Assembly (NCBI GenBank): GCA_046541415.1
Contig: JBKHDI010000010.1
Span: 1 to 64,000, forward strand
Length of the DNA stretch: 64,000 bases
From: CAZOVB01 sp046541415
GTDB taxonomy: Bacteria; Planctomycetota; Phycisphaerae; SM23-33
Direction: 5' to 3'
A program made the position numbers and the translations under genes. This document shows positions 17,028 to 25,273 of the stretch, one piece after another. Numbering within the stretch: the stretch's first letter is position 1; each line of letters starts with the position of its first letter. The notes below the pieces were generated by a model. That model saw only the letters and a list, made by a program, of their open reading frames with translations. It did not search any database and was not told the DNA's origin.

Positions 17028-18217
17028 AAGCACTGCACGTTAACGAACTGACATTCGCGACCGTCTCGCCCGGCGACGGCCTGGCTGCCGCGGCCAAGAT
17101 GAGCCGCTCGGACATCATCAACGCCATCCAGCAGTCCGGCCTGCGGGGACGCGGCGGGGCGGGCTTCCCGACCTCGGTCAAGTGGAACCTGGCCGCTGCG
17201 GCCAAGAACAACCCCAAGTACGTCGTCTGCAACGCCGATGAAGGCGAGCCGGGCACGTTCAAGGATCGCGTGATCCTCCACCAGTACGCCGAGCTGGTCT
17301 TCGACGGCATGGCCATCGGGGCCCGGGCCATCGGCGCCTCGACCGGCCTGTTGTATCTCCGCGGCGAGTACATGTACCTCCGGCGCGAACTGGAAGAGAA
17401 GCTCGAAGCGGCCCGGCAGGCCAACCGGCTCGGCCAGAACATCGCCGGCGTGGAAGGCTTCGATTTCGACATCGAGATCCGCATGGGCTCCGGCGCGTAC
17501 ATCTGCGGCGAGGAAACGGCCCTGATCGAGTCGCTGGAAGGCTCGCGCGGCGAGGCCCGCAATCGCCCGCCCTTCCCGGTCGATACCGGCTTTATGGGCA
17601 AGCCCACCATCGTCAACAACGTCGAGACGCTGGCCTGGGCGGCCTGCATCCTCGACAAGGGTCCGGACTGGTTCAAAGGTCTGGGTACCGAGAAGTCCAC
17701 CGGCCTGAAGATCCTTTCGGTCTCCGGCGACGTCGAGAAACCCGGCGTTTACGAGTTCCCGATGGGCATCAGCGTCGCCGAGATGCTCCAAGCCGTCGGG
17801 GCCCCCGACGCCAAGGCTGTCCAGATCGGCGGGGCCAGCGGGCAGATGATCCCCGCCAGCCAGTTCGATCGGGGCATCGCTTATGAAGATGTCGCTACCG
17901 GCGGATCGGTCATTGTCTTCGGCCCCGACCGCGACATGCTGGAAGTGGCTGAGAACTTCATGGAATTCTTCGTCGACGAGTCTTGCGGCCAGTGCACGCC
18001 CTGTCGCAAGGGCAACGTGAAGATCCTGGAAGGCATTGAGATGCTCAAGGCCGGCCGCTGCTCGACCCGCTACCTCCGCGAGCTTTCTTCGCTGGGCGAG
18101 ACGATGAAGGTCGCCAGCAAGTGTGGCCTGGGCCAGTCTTCCCCCAACGCCTTCCTCTCGATCGTGGAGAACTTCCGCAACGAACTGATGGGTCGTACCG
18201 CCAAGGTCGGCTCGTAA
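17024..18217 (+). CDS. hydB: NADH-dependent [FeFe] hydrogenase subunit, NuoF-like (HydB/HndC)
   Basis: A 397-aa NADH- and FMN-binding subunit. GRGGAGFP (42-49) is the FMN/NADH glycine loop, and CNADEGEPGTFKDR and ICGEETALIESLEG follow. The [4Fe-4S] ligands are C321-x2-C324-x2-C327 and C367. The protein is shorter than many HydB/HndC subunits. It has neither an N-terminal [2Fe-2S] thioredoxin-like domain nor a C-terminal two-cluster ferredoxin domain. It overlaps hydC by 4 bp. The missing domains matter for whether the complex can bifurcate electrons (see findings). Confidence 0.93.
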   Translation: MKALHVNELTFATVSPGDGLAAAAKMSRSDIINAIQQSGLRGRGGAGFPTSVKWNLAAAAKNNPKYVVCNADEGEPGTFKDRVILHQYAELVFDGMAIGARAIGASTGLLYLRGEYMYLRRELEEKLEAARQANRLGQNIAGVEGFDFDIEIRMGSGAYICGEETALIESLEGSRGEARNRPPFPVDTGFMGKPTIVNNVETLAWAACILDKGPDWFKGLGTEKSTGLKILSVSGDVEKPGVYEFPMGISVAEMLQAVGAPDAKAVQIGGASGQMIPASQFDRGIAYEDVATGGSVIVFGPDRDMLEVAENFMEFFVDESCGQCTPCRKGNVKILEGIEMLKAGRCSTRYLRELSSLGETMKVASKCGLGQSSPNAFLSIVENFRNELMGRTAKVGS

Positions 18218-18228
18218 AGGATACCGCC

Positions 18229-20163
18229 ATGACTACCGACAAATGCAACTGCCAAGGTCAACCCCGGGCGCCCAAGAGCCAGCGGACGGTACCGTCGAGC
18301 AAAGAGCCGACCAGCCCCGACGCCATCGGTGCCATGGTCACCGCCCGCATCGACGACCAGGAAATCAAGGTCCCGATGGGCACGACCATCCTCGAAGCTG
18401 CCGCCAAGGTGGGCATCCGGATTCCCACCCTCTGCTACCACAAAGACCTCTGCGTCGCCGGCGTCTGCCGCGTCTGCGTCGTGGAAGTCCAGGGCCAGCG
18501 CAACCTCCAGGCTGCCTGCGCTTACCCGGTCAACAACTCGATCACCGTCCGGACGCACACCCCGGCCGTCCGCCGTGCGCGCCGCCACGTGCTCGACCTG
18601 CTGCTCAGCGAGCATTACGGCGAGTGCTACGCCTGCTTCCGCAACAACAACTGCGAACTGCAGGCCCTGGCCAAGGAATACGGCGTCGACCACTTCCGCT
18701 TCGGACACGTCCAGGAGCCCAAGTACGCCGTCGACCGCTCCAGCTACTCGGTCGTACGGGACATGAACAAGTGCATCCAGTGTCGTCGCTGCGTCCGCAC
18801 CTGCATCGACCTGCAGGAAGTCGGCGTGCTGGAAGCCATCGGCCGATCGGACCACACCGAAATCGCCGCGTTCATGGAAAAGCCCCTCGGCGACGTGGTC
18901 TGCATCAACTGCGGCCAGTGCATCAACCGCTGTCCCACCGCGGCCCTTCGCGCCAACGACCCGACCGACGAGGTCTGGGCGGCGATCGACGATCCCGACA
19001 AGCACGTGGTCATCCAGACCGCTCCGGCGCCCCGGGCTGCCATCGGCGAGTGCTTCGGCCTTCAGCCCGGCACGCCGCTGACGTTCGAGATGAACACCGC
19101 CCTGCGACGCTGCGGATTCAACAAGGTCTTCGATACCAACTTCACCGCCGACCTGACAATCATCGAGGAAGGCACGGAGCTGCTGCTGCGGCTGTATAAG
19201 AACCTCGTCGAGGGCGACAGCACCCAGCCGGTTCCGCAGTTCACCAGCTGCTCGCCCGGGTGGGTCAAGTTCATCGAGCACTTCTACCCGGAGATGCTCC
19301 CACACGTCAGCTCGGCCAAGAGCCCGCAGCAGATGTTCGGCGCGATAATTAAGACCTACTACGCCAAGAAGTTCGACATCGACCCGGCCGACATCGTCAC
19401 CGTCGCCCTGATGCCCTGCTCGGCCAAGAAGTTCGAATGCAATCGCCCCGAGATGGCCGACAGCGGGTTCAAGGACGTCGATTACGGCCTGACCACACGC
19501 GAGCTGGCCCAGATGATTTCCGAGGCGGGCATGCACCTGCCGGATCTGCCCAAGAGCGATTTCGACGACCCGTTCGGAACGGCCACCGGCTCGGGCGTGA
19601 TCTTCGGCGCCACAGGCGGCGTGATGGAAGCTGCCCTGCGAACGGTCATCGAGTTGGTGCTGGGCATCAAGGTCGAGGACCTCTTCGAGCACGCCGACAT
19701 CGTCCCGGTCCGCGGCATGGAAGGGATGCGGCTGGCGGAACTGCCGATCAAAGAGGTTGGGCCGGTCCCCGACATCCTCAAGCCCCTCGTGCCCAATTGG
19801 GACTGGCTGAAGGGTGCGACCCTCAAGGCCGGCGTCGCTCACGGAACCGCCAACGCCAAGCGCGTCCTGGAAGACATCAAGGCCGGCGGGCCCTGGTCAG
19901 AGTGTCATTTCATCGAGTTCATGGCCTGCCCGGGCGGTTGCCTCGGTGGCGGCGGGATGCCCATCCCCACCAGCCCCGAAATCCGCCAGGCCCGCGCCAA
20001 TGCGATCTACGACGAAGACGCCGCCTACGAGATCCGCAAGTCGCACGAGAACCCGGCCGTGATGGAACTCTACGGCGAGTTCCTGACCGACGGACCCTGC
20101 GGCCACCTCAGCCACAAGCTGCTGCACACGCACTACACGCCGCGCGGCAAGTTCATCGGCTGA
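18229..20163 (+). CDS. hydA: [FeFe] hydrogenase catalytic subunit HydA (group A, trimeric type)
   Basis: A 644-aa cytoplasmic catalytic subunit for reversible H2 formation. From the N-terminus there is a [2Fe-2S] domain (C69, C80, C83, C97). The His-Cys cluster is H129-x3-C133-x2-C136-x5-C142. Two ferredoxin clusters follow (C182/185/188/192 and C225/228/231/235). The H-cluster motifs are L1 TSCSPGW (C341), L2 MPCSAKK (C397) and L3 EFMACPGGCLGGGG (C567, C571). L1 has Ser342 where the textbook motif has a second Cys. A small-subunit-like tail follows. ATG 18229 is 11 bp after hydB. No hydE, hydF or hydG maturase gene is in the window. Confidence 0.95.
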   Translation: MTTDKCNCQGQPRAPKSQRTVPSSKEPTSPDAIGAMVTARIDDQEIKVPMGTTILEAAAKVGIRIPTLCYHKDLCVAGVCRVCVVEVQGQRNLQAACAYPVNNSITVRTHTPAVRRARRHVLDLLLSEHYGECYACFRNNNCELQALAKEYGVDHFRFGHVQEPKYAVDRSSYSVVRDMNKCIQCRRCVRTCIDLQEVGVLEAIGRSDHTEIAAFMEKPLGDVVCINCGQCINRCPTAALRANDPTDEVWAAIDDPDKHVVIQTAPAPRAAIGECFGLQPGTPLTFEMNTALRRCGFNKVFDTNFTADLTIIEEGTELLLRLYKNLVEGDSTQPVPQFTSCSPGWVKFIEHFYPEMLPHVSSAKSPQQMFGAIIKTYYAKKFDIDPADIVTVALMPCSAKKFECNRPEMADSGFKDVDYGLTTRELAQMISEAGMHLPDLPKSDFDDPFGTATGSGVIFGATGGVMEAALRTVIELVLGIKVEDLFEHADIVPVRGMEGMRLAELPIKEVGPVPDILKPLVPNWDWLKGATLKAGVAHGTANAKRVLEDIKAGGPWSECHFIEFMACPGGCLGGGGMPIPTSPEIRQARANAIYDEDAAYEIRKSHENPAVMELYGEFLTDGPCGHLSHKLLHTHYTPRGKFIG

Positions 20164-20189
20164 TTCCTGCCGATCTCGGCAAGCTCCAA

Positions 20190-20225
20190 CCGCCCCGTTG
20201 CTTTCCGCAGCGGGGCGGCTTTTTT
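20190..20225 (+). terminator. intrinsic terminator of the hydrogenase operon
   Basis: Twelve-pair stem (CCGCCCCGTTGC with GCAGCGGGGCGG, one G-T pair), a 5-nt loop and a run of T. It lies 27 bp after the hydA stop. Confidence 0.9.
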
Positions 20226-20423
20226 ATTGGCCCCTTCCCCCGGCCAAGGCCCCGGCCAAGAGTGCTTGCATTTGGCCGCCGGCAAGGGACAATCTGCTCC
20301 ATTGGCACACCGGCCGACGATGCGACGACAACGACGATTCGCCAAGGCGGCGAACCCGCGGAACATTGACACGTCCGGGCGGTTTCACCTGCTCGGGGCA
20401 ACAACCCGTCAGGAACCGTCGTC

Positions 20424-21842
20424 ATGCGAAATGTTCTCAACTGCGTCATCCTCTCCAGCCTGCTTCTGTCGGCCCAGGTCCAGGCAGCCGGGCCCGAATC
20501 GCTCAGCCGTTCCCGGGCAATCGCCGAAACCAAGAAGCAACTCCAGGCCGAACTTGCCCGCCATGGGGGCAGCTGGGATGCCTGGGCCAAACAGCTGGCC
20601 CCCTTCCGCAAGGGCCTGGCTGAAAGCCTCACCGGCTCCTGGCCGTGGAAGGCGAAAAAGGACTTCGTATTCCTCGGCAAGTCCGTCCGCCTGCTGCAGA
20701 TGGACGACTGGTCGGGCTTCGGCGAGTCGACAACGCCATTCGATGCGATCGTGCACCTGGACCGCCAGCTCAAAGCGCGCGATATCGACCTGATCTACGT
20801 TCTCGTGCCCGACAAGCTGAGCATCTACCCGGACTACCTGACCGACACCGCCCCCGAGGACCTGCAGGTCGCCCTGGCTGCCAAGCGCCTGCTGGCCCAA
20901 CTCAGCGAGGCCGACGTGGAAGTCGTCGACCTCTACGCGCCCTTTCTCCAGCTGCGCAAACAGCTCGGCCAGGACAAGCCCCTCTACTACGACCGGGATT
21001 CGCACTGGCGTAACCGCGCCGCCGCCCACGCCGGCAAACTCATCGCACAACGCCTCGGCCGCTACGACTTCGTCCAGCCCGAGCAGGCCGACCGCTATAC
21101 CACCAAGGTTCACCAGCGGACCGACGGCAAGAAGGCCGACACCGTCCAACTCGTCGTCGAGCGGAAGACCGGACAGCAATACCAGGACGCGGGCCAGTCG
21201 CCGATCCTGCTGACCAGCGACAGCTTCGGAATGTACAACATGCACCTCGGCGGACATCTGCCCGCCCACGTGGGCCTGCACATCGGCCAGCCGGTCAGCT
21301 ACCTCTGCAGCGAGGGCTTGAGCATGACCATGCCCGCCGAACTGGCCCGCCGGGCAGCCAAGGGCGACTACCTCCAGGGCAGGAAGGTCATCATCTGGAC
21401 CCACGCCGGACGCTTCCTGACAATCGCCAAGTGGCAGAAGGTCGATCTGCCTGGTCAGCAGATCGCCACCGATGGCAAAGCCCCCTCCCTGTTCCAGGCA
21501 GATGCCACCGCCGTCGTCCAGGCCGTCTCTGAAAGACCGAGCAAAGACGCCGACTACCCGCACTTCGTGATGAAGCTGCTGGTCAAAGACGTCAAAGGCG
21601 CCGAAGGCAAGGAGATTGTCCCCGCCCAGGCCGTGCTGAGAATCCTGGCGATGCAGGATCGCAAGTTCACCGACGCCGCCACCATCAAGCCCGGCCAGAC
21701 GATCCGCGCGAAGCTGACGAGTTTCTCCGCCGTCGAGAAACAGTGGGGCAAGATCCAGACCGGTCAGCTGGAGGACCGCCAGGCCGAACTGGCAGCCCCG
21801 GAATACTGGGCCGAGCTGATCAAGATCGACTCGGCTGAATGA
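20424..21842 (+). CDS. secreted AlgX/AlgJ-like SGNH-hydrolase family protein
   Basis: A 472-aa protein with a signal peptide (MRNVLNCVILSSLLLSAQVQA). The DxHW motif (D192-S-H194-W) and the catalytic-serine segment LLTSDSFGM (S265-D-S267) match AlgX/AlgJ-like O-acetyltransferase/SGNH domains, known from acetylation of exported polysaccharides such as alginate. The last 100 or so residues look like a separate small domain. No polysaccharide-synthesis genes or MBOAT acetyltransferase flank it, so the substrate is unknown. AGGAA precedes the start. It converges with proA with touching stop codons. Confidence 0.75.
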   Translation: MRNVLNCVILSSLLLSAQVQAAGPESLSRSRAIAETKKQLQAELARHGGSWDAWAKQLAPFRKGLAESLTGSWPWKAKKDFVFLGKSVRLLQMDDWSGFGESTTPFDAIVHLDRQLKARDIDLIYVLVPDKLSIYPDYLTDTAPEDLQVALAAKRLLAQLSEADVEVVDLYAPFLQLRKQLGQDKPLYYDRDSHWRNRAAAHAGKLIAQRLGRYDFVQPEQADRYTTKVHQRTDGKKADTVQLVVERKTGQQYQDAGQSPILLTSDSFGMYNMHLGGHLPAHVGLHIGQPVSYLCSEGLSMTMPAELARRAAKGDYLQGRKVIIWTHAGRFLTIAKWQKVDLPGQQIATDGKAPSLFQADATAVVQAVSERPSKDADYPHFVMKLLVKDVKGAEGKEIVPAQAVLRILAMQDRKFTDAATIKPGQTIRAKLTSFSAVEKQWGKIQTGQLEDRQAELAAPEYWAELIKIDSAE

Positions 21843-23111
21843 TCAGGTCCGCACGTGGCCGGCGCCGGTGACGACCCACTTGTAGGTCGTCAGGTCCTCT
21901 GCGCCCATCGGCCCGCGGGCGTGGAGGCGATCGGTGCTGATGCCGATCTCCGCGCCCAGGCCGTACTCCCCGCCGTCGCTGAAGCGCGTCGAGGCGTTGA
22001 CCATCACGCTGGCCGAGTCGACCTGCGAGACGAACGCCTCGGCCGCGGCGATCCGCTCGGTGACGATCGCGTCGGTGTGGTGACTGGAATACGTGTTGAT
22101 GTGGTCGATCGCCGCTTCGAGATTGTCGACCACCTTGACAGCAAGGATCAGGTCGAGGTATTCCGCCGTCCAGTCTTCTTCGATCGCCGGTTTGGTTTTG
22201 TCCGCCAGATCGCCGACTGCGGCGCGGGTCTTTTCGCAGACGCGGAGTTCCACGTCGGCGTCCAGCATGGCCCGGCAGATCCGCGGGGCGAACGTCCCGG
22301 CCACGGCTGCGTCGATCAGCAGCGTTTCCATTGCGTTGCAGACGGCCGGGTACTGGACCTTGGCGTTCATCGCGATCGACTCGGCCATGTCCAGGTCGGC
22401 CTGGTTGTGGACGTAGACGTGACAGATGCCGTCGTAGTGCTTGATGACCGGGATGGTGGCCGACTCGACCACCGCGCGGATCAGGCCCTCTCCGCCGCGG
22501 GGGATGATCACGTCGATAAGTCCCTCTGCCTGGGCCAGGGCGGGCACGATCGCCCGGTCGGTATCGTCGATGACGGTAATGGCTGCTTCGGGCAGGCTGG
22601 CGGCTTTCAGTCCTTCCTGCAGGACCGAGGCGATGGCCTGGTTGGAGTAGAACGCCTCCTTCCCCCCGCGGAGGATGCAGGCGTTACCGGCCTTCAAGCA
22701 CAGCCCGCCGGCGTCGGAGGTAACGTTCGGGCGAGATTCAAAGATGATCCCCACCACCCCGATCGGCACGCGGCGTTTCTCGACCCGCAGGCCGTTGGGT
22801 CGGTTGTAGGCGGCCACGGCCTGTCCGACCGGGTCGACCTGTGCGGCCATCTCTTCCAGGGCGGTCGCCATGGATTCGATCCGCTTGTCGGTAAGCCTGA
22901 GTCGCTTGACCATCGCGTCGGTCAGGCCGAACTCGTCACTGCGGGCGATGTCCTTCTCGTTGGCGGTCTGGAGCTGGTCCTTGCGGTCGCGGATGGCAGC
23001 GGCGCAGGCGGCCAGGGCGTCGTTTCGTTTCTGTGCCGGCAGGGCAGCCAGAGCTGCGGCGGCCTGGCGTGCGGCAGTGGCGATCTTGCGGACGTACTGT
23101 TTCGGATCCAT
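21843..23111 (-). CDS. proA: glutamate-5-semialdehyde dehydrogenase (gamma-glutamyl phosphate reductase)
   Basis: A 422-aa NADPH-dependent enzyme, the second step of proline synthesis from glutamate. Visible marks include RVPIGVVGIIFESRPNVTSDAGGLCLKAGNA, IPRGGEGLIR, and the catalytic Cys in YPAVCNAMETLL. YGLGAEIGISTDRLHARGPMG closes the protein. Start 23111 is chosen because GGAG lies 7 bp upstream; ATG 23117 would have almost no spacing, and a longer upstream frame is Arg/Pro-rich. It follows cdaR by 80 bp on the same strand. No proB is seen nearby. Proline is an osmolyte, which fits the c-di-AMP neighbours (inference). Confidence 0.93.
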   Translation of the reverse strand: MDPKQYVRKIATAARQAAAALAALPAQKRNDALAACAAAIRDRKDQLQTANEKDIARSDEFGLTDAMVKRLRLTDKRIESMATALEEMAAQVDPVGQAVAAYNRPNGLRVEKRRVPIGVVGIIFESRPNVTSDAGGLCLKAGNACILRGGKEAFYSNQAIASVLQEGLKAASLPEAAITVIDDTDRAIVPALAQAEGLIDVIIPRGGEGLIRAVVESATIPVIKHYDGICHVYVHNQADLDMAESIAMNAKVQYPAVCNAMETLLIDAAVAGTFAPRICRAMLDADVELRVCEKTRAAVGDLADKTKPAIEEDWTAEYLDLILAVKVVDNLEAAIDHINTYSSHHTDAIVTERIAAAEAFVSQVDSASVMVNASTRFSDGGEYGLGAEIGISTDRLHARGPMGAEDLTTYKWVVTGAGHVRT

Positions 23112-23191
23112 GGTCATGCTCCGTGAGTCGGTGTTGCTGGACGGAGCATTGTAGCCGAAACGGACTTTCAGGGGAAGTCGCCCTGCCAGGA

Positions 23192-24274
23192 TCAGCCCCC
23201 CGTCGGGCTGCTGAGGCGGACGAGGCGGAAATCGACGGTGATTTTCTGACCCGGTTCGAGTTCGACGGCCAGGTCGTCGTCGAATTTGTACTGCACTTCG
23301 CGGCTGAGGTAGCTCTCGACGGCCACGCGGTCCTTGTCTCCCAGGACGATGTAGGCGTTCATCTTCTCGGACTGGTTGGCTTCGAGGTTGTCCAGGGCAG
23401 CCTTGGTACCGACCACGCGGACCGGTGGTCTCCAGTCGCTGGTGGGGCTGCGCTCGAGGCGGTACTTCTCCCACGTCTCGCCGGCCTCGTACCACTGCGG
23501 CGGGGACTGGACCTGCACGGTGACGCGCAGTTCGCGGACCTCGCGGTTGGACTCCAGCTCGAGGGTCACCTGGACCTGCTCCGGATCGGTCCGGACGGGG
23601 ATCGTATCGACGAATTGTCGCAGGTTCAGCCGCCGGGAGATCTCCTTGCCCGCCTGGAGGTTGCCCAGGTCGATCTGCTCGAGTTGGATAACCTGTCGCT
23701 GGGGATCGATTTTTTCGATCTCTTCCCAGACGCTTTGCGGTGCGCGGACGCTGACGCGGGCCGGGTCGATCTCCACCCGGGCCAACTCGCCCTTGGTGTC
23801 GACAAACTCCACGGGCAACTCGCGCGAGACGAACTCGTCGACATCGAAGACCAGCTCGCGCGGCTCGACCGATACGACGGTGATCCCCTCTCGCTGGAGG
23901 TTCTCGACCTCGTTGAGAATGTCCACAACGGGTACACTGTGTCGGCCTTGTCCGTGTTTCTCCGAGACGTCATAGCGGATGACCGAGCCTTTGTCCCGCA
24001 GCTCGCGGCGGAAGGTCTCCAGCTTGCTGCGGCTGCCGCTGATGGTGAAGCTGACCTGCGTTTCGGTCCCGCTCATCAGGGTCAGATGACGGCTTGAGCC
24101 GGTATGCACCTGGATCCGCGGCTGGAGCTCCATCTTGTCGGTAAACTCGATATCGGCGTAGACCCAGACCAGGATCGTCACCACCGCCACCCAGAACAGG
24201 GTGCGAAGGTTCTGCGTCCACCACGGGCGGGTGAAACGCTTGTAGTTCTGGTTGTAGAGTTTCTGCTTGCTCAT
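23192..24274 (-). CDS. cdaR: YbbR-domain protein, CdaR-like regulator of diadenylate cyclase
   Basis: A 360-aa protein with one N-terminal transmembrane helix (about 25-42, LFWVAVVTILVWVYADI) and an extracytoplasmic part of about 310 residues. That part holds about three YbbR-type beta repeats (VSFTISGSRSKLETF; DPARVSVRAPQSVWEEI; PVRVVGTKAALDNL). In Firmicutes CdaR binds and modulates CdaA. Here it overlaps the cdaA stop by ATGA, so the two are translationally coupled. The call rests on domain type and context. Confidence 0.85.
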   Translation of the reverse strand: MSKQKLYNQNYKRFTRPWWTQNLRTLFWVAVVTILVWVYADIEFTDKMELQPRIQVHTGSSRHLTLMSGTETQVSFTISGSRSKLETFRRELRDKGSVIRYDVSEKHGQGRHSVPVVDILNEVENLQREGITVVSVEPRELVFDVDEFVSRELPVEFVDTKGELARVEIDPARVSVRAPQSVWEEIEKIDPQRQVIQLEQIDLGNLQAGKEISRRLNLRQFVDTIPVRTDPEQVQVTLELESNREVRELRVTVQVQSPPQWYEAGETWEKYRLERSPTSDWRPPVRVVGTKAALDNLEANQSEKMNAYIVLGDKDRVAVESYLSREVQYKFDDDLAVELEPGQKITVDFRLVRLSSPTGG

Positions 24275-25170
24275 TCGCTCTCGGTATCCGGCTGGCTGGA
24301 CAGGCCCATTTCCTCATCCAGCCCCATCTCGTCCTCGCTGCCGTTGGATCGCTTGCCCCGTCCGATCAGGTGCTGCGGCGAGAGCAGCGACTGGAGCATC
24401 CCCCCCAAAGATTCGGGGTCCAGGCCGATGTGCAACTGGCCTTCATAGGCCAGGCTCACCCGGCCGGTCTCTTCGGAGACCACCAGGATCACCGCATCGG
24501 TCTCCTGGGCCAAGCCCAGCGCCGCCCGGTGTCGTGAGCCCAGCGAGGGGTCGACCTCGTCGGACTCAGCCAGGGGGAACTGACAGCCCGCCGCGGTCAG
24601 GCGCCCCTCCCGAACGATCACGCCCATGTCGTGCAGGGCCGTGCCGGGATAGAAGATCGTGTTCAACAGCGCCGGGTGCAGCCGCGCATCCAGGGCCGTG
24701 CCCGTCTCGATCAACCCGCCGAGACCCACCGCCCGCTCAATCGCCAGCAAGGCGCCGATCTTGTTGCGGGACAGGTATCCGGCCGAGTCGACCAGGGCAT
24801 CGACGACGGTGTCGATCTGCCCGCTCCTGCCGCGAAAGAGGCGGGCCTGTCCGATCTGGATCAGCGCCCTTCGCAGTTCGGGCTGGAATGCGACGACCAC
24901 GGCCACGAAGGCAAAGAGCAGGAAGTTTCGGTAGAGAAATTCGATCCGCTCCCAGCCGAGGTCCTTGGGCAGCAGGCGGATGACGACGTAGACGGTGACC
25001 AGCAGCACGGCCACGCCCTTGACCAGGCGGGCCCCGCGCGTGCCTCGCAGGAAGCGCATGACGGTCCAGACGACGATCCCGATCAGCAGCATCTCCAGGG
25101 CGACAACGAAGATGTTGTAGCCCATCACGCGGGAGAAGTAGATCTGGATGGCTTGGATGATTTCCGGCAC
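24271..25170 (-). CDS. cdaA: diadenylate cyclase CdaA (c-di-AMP synthase)
   Basis: A 299-aa membrane enzyme that makes c-di-AMP from two ATP. Three N-terminal transmembrane helices (about 20-38, 50-66, 80-94) precede a DisA_N/DAC domain. RHR is at 213-215 (LGSRHRAALG) and SEETG at 232-236. The catalytic DGA motif is altered: the sequence is LHDMGVI with D181-M182-G183. The C-terminal tail is short, acidic and Met-rich. It is coupled to cdaR downstream, with folP about 100 bp upstream. The DMG variant is discussed in the findings. Confidence 0.9.
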   Translation of the reverse strand: MPEIIQAIQIYFSRVMGYNIFVVALEMLLIGIVVWTVMRFLRGTRGARLVKGVAVLLVTVYVVIRLLPKDLGWERIEFLYRNFLLFAFVAVVVAFQPELRRALIQIGQARLFRGRSGQIDTVVDALVDSAGYLSRNKIGALLAIERAVGLGGLIETGTALDARLHPALLNTIFYPGTALHDMGVIVREGRLTAAGCQFPLAESDEVDPSLGSRHRAALGLAQETDAVILVVSEETGRVSLAYEGQLHIGLDPESLGGMLQSLLSPQHLIGRGKRSNGSEDEMGLDEEMGLSSQPDTESE

Positions 25171-25273
25171 GTGCGGCTTTCGTTATGGTTGATTCGGTTT
25201 TGCGCGGCGCGCAGCAGGTCTTATCTACATCATCGTCTCAAGGGGTTGTCGCTCTGCAATCCCTTATGGTTTT

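Noticed and set aside
18070..19842. 590-codon minus-strand frame across hydA
   Set aside because: Antisense to a gene with complete catalytic motifs.
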